From contig JAPOXV010000013.1 in assembly GCA_026706935.1 (NCBI GenBank), positions 186,001 through 250,000 on the forward strand: DNA of 64,000 bases, read 5' to 3'. Below are positions 61,786 through 64,000 of the stretch, one piece after another. This stretch comes from Gammaproteobacteria bacterium. GTDB lineage: Bacteria > Pseudomonadota > Gammaproteobacteria > Pseudomonadales > Azotimanducaceae. Within the stretch, counting starts at the first letter, position 1. The number at the start of each line of letters is the position of its first letter. The position numbers and the translations under genes are program-made. The notes beneath the pieces were generated by a model that was not told the origin of the DNA, made no database searches, and worked only from the letters and a program-made list of their open reading frames with translations.

Positions 61786-62164
61786 CACCTCGGTTTGGAT
61801 AGATCTCTTTCGCGATAGTACCGGGACGATACAAAAAAGCGTCTCATCAGTCGTCGGCGACGACGATGTCGTCTTAAGTCGATTTCATCAGTTGGAGCTA
61901 CTTCAAGGTTCGATCGACGAGTCTGAGTGGGCTCTACTATCGGATTACTTAGAAGTACAAGACTATCTTGAAGCAAGTACCGCTACTTGGCGAAATGCAG
62001 CACGAATTTACTACGATCTAAGAAGGCAGGGTCATACCCTACGCTCAACCATCGACTGTTGCATCGCGCAGCTCGCGATCGAACACCGGATTCTTCTCCT
62101 GCATCGCGATCAAGATTTCGAGCGGATCGCCGATATTCGACCGCTCGTTCAACGTCGTACCTGA
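61769..62164 (+). CDS. vapC: VapC-type PIN-domain toxin
   Basis: A 131-residue PIN-domain ribonuclease toxin. Acidic active-site residues are visible in MTVLIDTSVWIDLFRDS (first Asp), SRFHQLELLQG (Glu), STIDCCIAQ (second Asp) and LHRDQDFERIA (third Asp). The size is typical of VapC. The start is a GTG overlapping the end of vapB by 17 bases, so the toxin is translated after the antitoxin. Such toxins cleave tRNA or rRNA; the target here is unknown. No inactivating change is seen. Confidence 0.92.
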   Translation: MTVLIDTSVWIDLFRDSTGTIQKSVSSVVGDDDVVLSRFHQLELLQGSIDESEWALLSDYLEVQDYLEASTATWRNAARIYYDLRRQGHTLRSTIDCCIAQLAIEHRILLLHRDQDFERIADIRPLVQRRT

Positions 62165-62215
62165 TTTCAGGTCTCGCATCAGTCGATCGATTCAATCTCA
62201 CTCTACACTGAATTC

Positions 62216-63016
62216 ATGTACACGCTACGCCGTGAAGAATCGTTTCGTGAAAGATACGGTTCGTGGGCGGTCGTAGCGGGTGCTGGAGAAGGTCTCGGTG
62301 CGGCGTTCGCGATGGATCTCGCCCGTCGCAGTATGAATGTGATGTTGATCGCACGCCGCAAACAACATATAGAAGAAGTAGCTGCGGAGATTAAGGCAGT
62401 TTACGATGTTGAAGCTCTTTGCCTAGTCCGTGATCTTGGCAGACCCGATACGATCAAGGAAGTAGAGTCAGCACTCGTCGACAAAGAAGTCGGTGTGGTC
62501 GTTTGCAACGCGGCGCATATTCCTCTTGGCTCATTTCTAGATACTGACACTTCGGACATCGAACAGGCGATCGCTGTAAATGTACGAAGTCCCATCGCGC
62601 TAATTCGAGCGTTAGCGCCGGGTATGCGATCGCGACGGCGGGGCGGCATCGTCCTGATGTCATCTCTCGCTGGTTTACAAGGTGCGCCTAGTCTAGTCAC
62701 ATACTCGTCTACAAAAGCGTTCAACATCATCTTAGGTGAAGGACTTTGGGTGGAATTACGAAAGAGTGGAATCGACGTAGTTACCTGCATCGCAGGTGCA
62801 GTTCGTACGCCAGGATACGCTAGGTATTCGGCCGCAGATACACCCGGTATCCAGTCGCCAGAGTTTGTAGCTCGTCAGACCTTGAACGCTCTGCCGAACG
62901 GTCCAAGATTTGTTCCCGGCTTCACGAATCGTCTTTCTGCTCAGTTACTCACTCGTCTTCTGCCTCGTCGAGCCGCAATCGCACTCCTCGCCAGAGCATC
63001 TCGTCGGCAAGTCTAG
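62216..63016 (+). CDS. Short-chain dehydrogenase/reductase
   Basis: A 266-residue classical SDR. The dinucleotide-binding region reads WAVVAGAGEGLGAAFAMDLARRSMNVMLIARR (a TGxxxGxG-type motif with A for T), the NNAG equivalent is VVCNAAHIPLGS, and the catalytic YSSTKAF motif lies near residue 163 with a serine in VLMSSLAG. The arginines at the end of the second strand favour NADP(H). It overlaps the next gene (a sterol C14-reductase-like membrane protein) by one base (TAGTG), so the pair is probably one functional unit acting on a lipid or sterol-like substrate. The substrate itself is not evident. Confidence 0.9.
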   Translation: MYTLRREESFRERYGSWAVVAGAGEGLGAAFAMDLARRSMNVMLIARRKQHIEEVAAEIKAVYDVEALCLVRDLGRPDTIKEVESALVDKEVGVVVCNAAHIPLGSFLDTDTSDIEQAIAVNVRSPIALIRALAPGMRSRRRGGIVLMSSLAGLQGAPSLVTYSSTKAFNIILGEGLWVELRKSGIDVVTCIAGAVRTPGYARYSAADTPGIQSPEFVARQTLNALPNGPRFVPGFTNRLSAQLLTRLLPRRAAIALLARASRRQV

Positions 63017-64000
63017 TGGAAACGCTGATTGGCTTCGTTTCGCCTTGGGTGATATTCACTGTCGTATTCGGACTCCATCTAGTTCTACCCGCTCGCCACG
63101 TGAAGGGATACGTTAAAGAGGTCGGATCCGATGAATCGCTTACCTATCGACTCAACGGACCATTGGTTCTCATCGTTGCGATTGGTATTTGGCTTGGACT
63201 AGGTTTAGGCGGCGTCTTGCCTTGGGATTGGTTGTGGCAACAACGCTGGAGTAGTTTCACCGGCGCGGCTTCACTAGGTCTCGTAATCTCCGTCGCGGTC
63301 GTGGTCACCGAACGGACTCAAGGAAGCTCCTGGTTAGCCGAGTTCTATCGAGGCCGGCGTTTTAACCCGCAAATGTTCAATCGCGGTGTTGACGCAAAGA
63401 TGGTTTTGTATCTTCTCGGAGCTGTGTTACTCGAATTGAATCTACTTTCGTTCGGAGCGCATCACTTCCTGGTTCACTCTGAAAATCCCTCACTGGGCGT
63501 CGTCCTGTACGTGGTGCTCTTCAGTTGGTTCGTGTGGGACTATCTGGTTTTTGAGAAGGTCCATCTCTACACATATGACTTATTCGCCGAACGAGTTGGT
63601 TTCAAGCTTGTATGGGGGTGTCTTGCTTGGTATCCATACTTTTACGCGCTCGGTCTTTGGTCGGTTGCCGACAAGCCAAACCCTCAATCACCGACGTGGT
63701 TTCTCGGACTAGCGAGTGCGGTTTTCTTCGCGGGTTGGATTCTTGCTCGCGGATCGAATATGCAGAAATTCACGTTCAAGAAAGATCCACAACAAACGTT
63801 CCTTGGCCTTTTCACGCCAAAAAGTCTGTCAAATGGCGAGCAACAATTGCTATACAGCGGCTTTTGGGGCGTATCGCGTCATGTAAATTACCTTGGCGAG
63901 ATCTTGATGGCACTTGGTCTTACATTGGTACTTGGCTGGCCGCTCGAAGTCGCACCCTGGTTCTATCCCATTTATTACATTGCGCTTCTTATACCTCGTC
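63016..64000 (+). CDS. Sterol C14/C24-reductase-like (ERG4/ERG24) membrane protein, cut by the window end
   Basis: From a GTG that overlaps the SDR stop codon by one base the frame stays open to the window edge (at least 328 residues). It has many hydrophobic helices. The C-terminal part is highly characteristic of the ERG4/ERG24 sterol-reductase family: ELNPR-like text is replaced by RRFNPQMFNRGVDAKMVLYLL, and later LLYSGFWGVSRHVNYLGEILMALGLTL and WFYPIYYIALLIPR match the family's SGFWGxSRHxNYxGE...YFxPIY..LL..R signature. The C-terminal end lies beyond 64000. It probably reduces a double bond of a sterol-, steroid- or carotenoid-like lipid with NADPH. The N-terminal half is less typical. 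Confidence 0.85.
   Translation, partial: METLIGFVSPWVIFTVVFGLHLVLPARHVKGYVKEVGSDESLTYRLNGPLVLIVAIGIWLGLGLGGVLPWDWLWQQRWSSFTGAASLGLVISVAVVVTERTQGSSWLAEFYRGRRFNPQMFNRGVDAKMVLYLLGAVLLELNLLSFGAHHFLVHSENPSLGVVLYVVLFSWFVWDYLVFEKVHLYTYDLFAERVGFKLVWGCLAWYPYFYALGLWSVADKPNPQSPTWFLGLASAVFFAGWILARGSNMQKFTFKKDPQQTFLGLFTPKSLSNGEQQLLYSGFWGVSRHVNYLGEILMALGLTLVLGWPLEVAPWFYPIYYIALLIPR

Overview
The window reads as chromosomal DNA of a gammaproteobacterium, probably an uncultured marine or otherwise aquatic heterotroph. This rests on the contiguous dnaX-ybaB-recR-rnd-ycgN block, a PspF/PspABC membrane-stress locus with a sigma-54/IHF-type control region, a MerC-Zur pair, and a catabolic accessory gene set rich in phytanoyl-CoA-dioxygenase (PhyH) enzymes, glycosidase-like proteins and ABC transporters. 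Base composition looks moderate (near 50 % G+C by eye). The exception is a visibly G+C-richer islet next to the tRNA-Ser gene. No genus can be named from the sequence alone.

Layout. 0-11 kb: almost all on the minus strand. Dense housekeeping genes run from dnaX (10.9 kb) through ybaB, recR, rnd, ycgN, a small membrane protein, a MoxR/CoxE-like AAA+-VWA pair, a beta-propeller glycosidase-like protein and a HAD hydrolase, followed by a truncated DUF1778 antitoxin, a DUF2332 protein and a Nudix hydrolase. 11-15.8 kb: a glycerophosphodiesterase, a 59-residue ORF of unknown status, a hicBA toxin-antitoxin pair, pspABC divergent from pspF, and tRNA-Ser(GGA). 15.8-18 kb: a foreign islet in which two pieces of a decayed IS481-type transposase flank a FAD aromatic-ring-type monooxygenase. 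18-30 kb: a secreted protein of unknown function, then a large minus-strand cluster (secreted ADP-ribosylglycohydrolase-family enzyme, ribose-type ABC importer, two-subunit ABC exporter) with a PhyH enzyme diverging from it. 29-46 kb: ankyrin protein, VOC protein, FAD amine-oxidase-type enzyme, type-B carboxylesterase, PLP decarboxylase, an unknown two-gene unit, zur/merC with a Zur box, a secreted beta-type domain protein, a second PhyH, a lipoprotein, an N-acyl-D-amino-acid deacylase and a Tat-exported GH109-like protein. 46-64 kb: a 1197-residue fused double ABC exporter, a third PhyH, a flavin-type oxidoreductase, a steroid 5-alpha-reductase-like pair, GST, methyltransferase, a phytase/TonB-receptor operon with a Pho-box-like site, a second VOC protein, a fourth PhyH, a small membrane protein with strong expression signals, vapBC, and an SDR gene overlapping a sterol C14-reductase-like gene that runs off the end of the window.

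How the genes work together. Several units have readable logic. TonB receptor plus beta-propeller phytase form an organic-phosphate scavenging module. MerC plus Zur form a zinc-responsive operon. PspFABC is an envelope-stress circuit whose cis elements can be seen. The ADP-ribosylglycohydrolase-type enzyme upstream of a ribose-type importer suggests periplasmic hydrolysis of a glycoside followed by uptake of the sugar. The two sterol/steroid-reductase-like genes and four PhyH oxygenases hint at isoprenoid, sterol or other small-molecule modification, but their substrates cannot be read from the sequence. I found no CRISPR array, prophage or rRNA operon. Domain assignments come from recognising motifs and family sequences; no database search was run.
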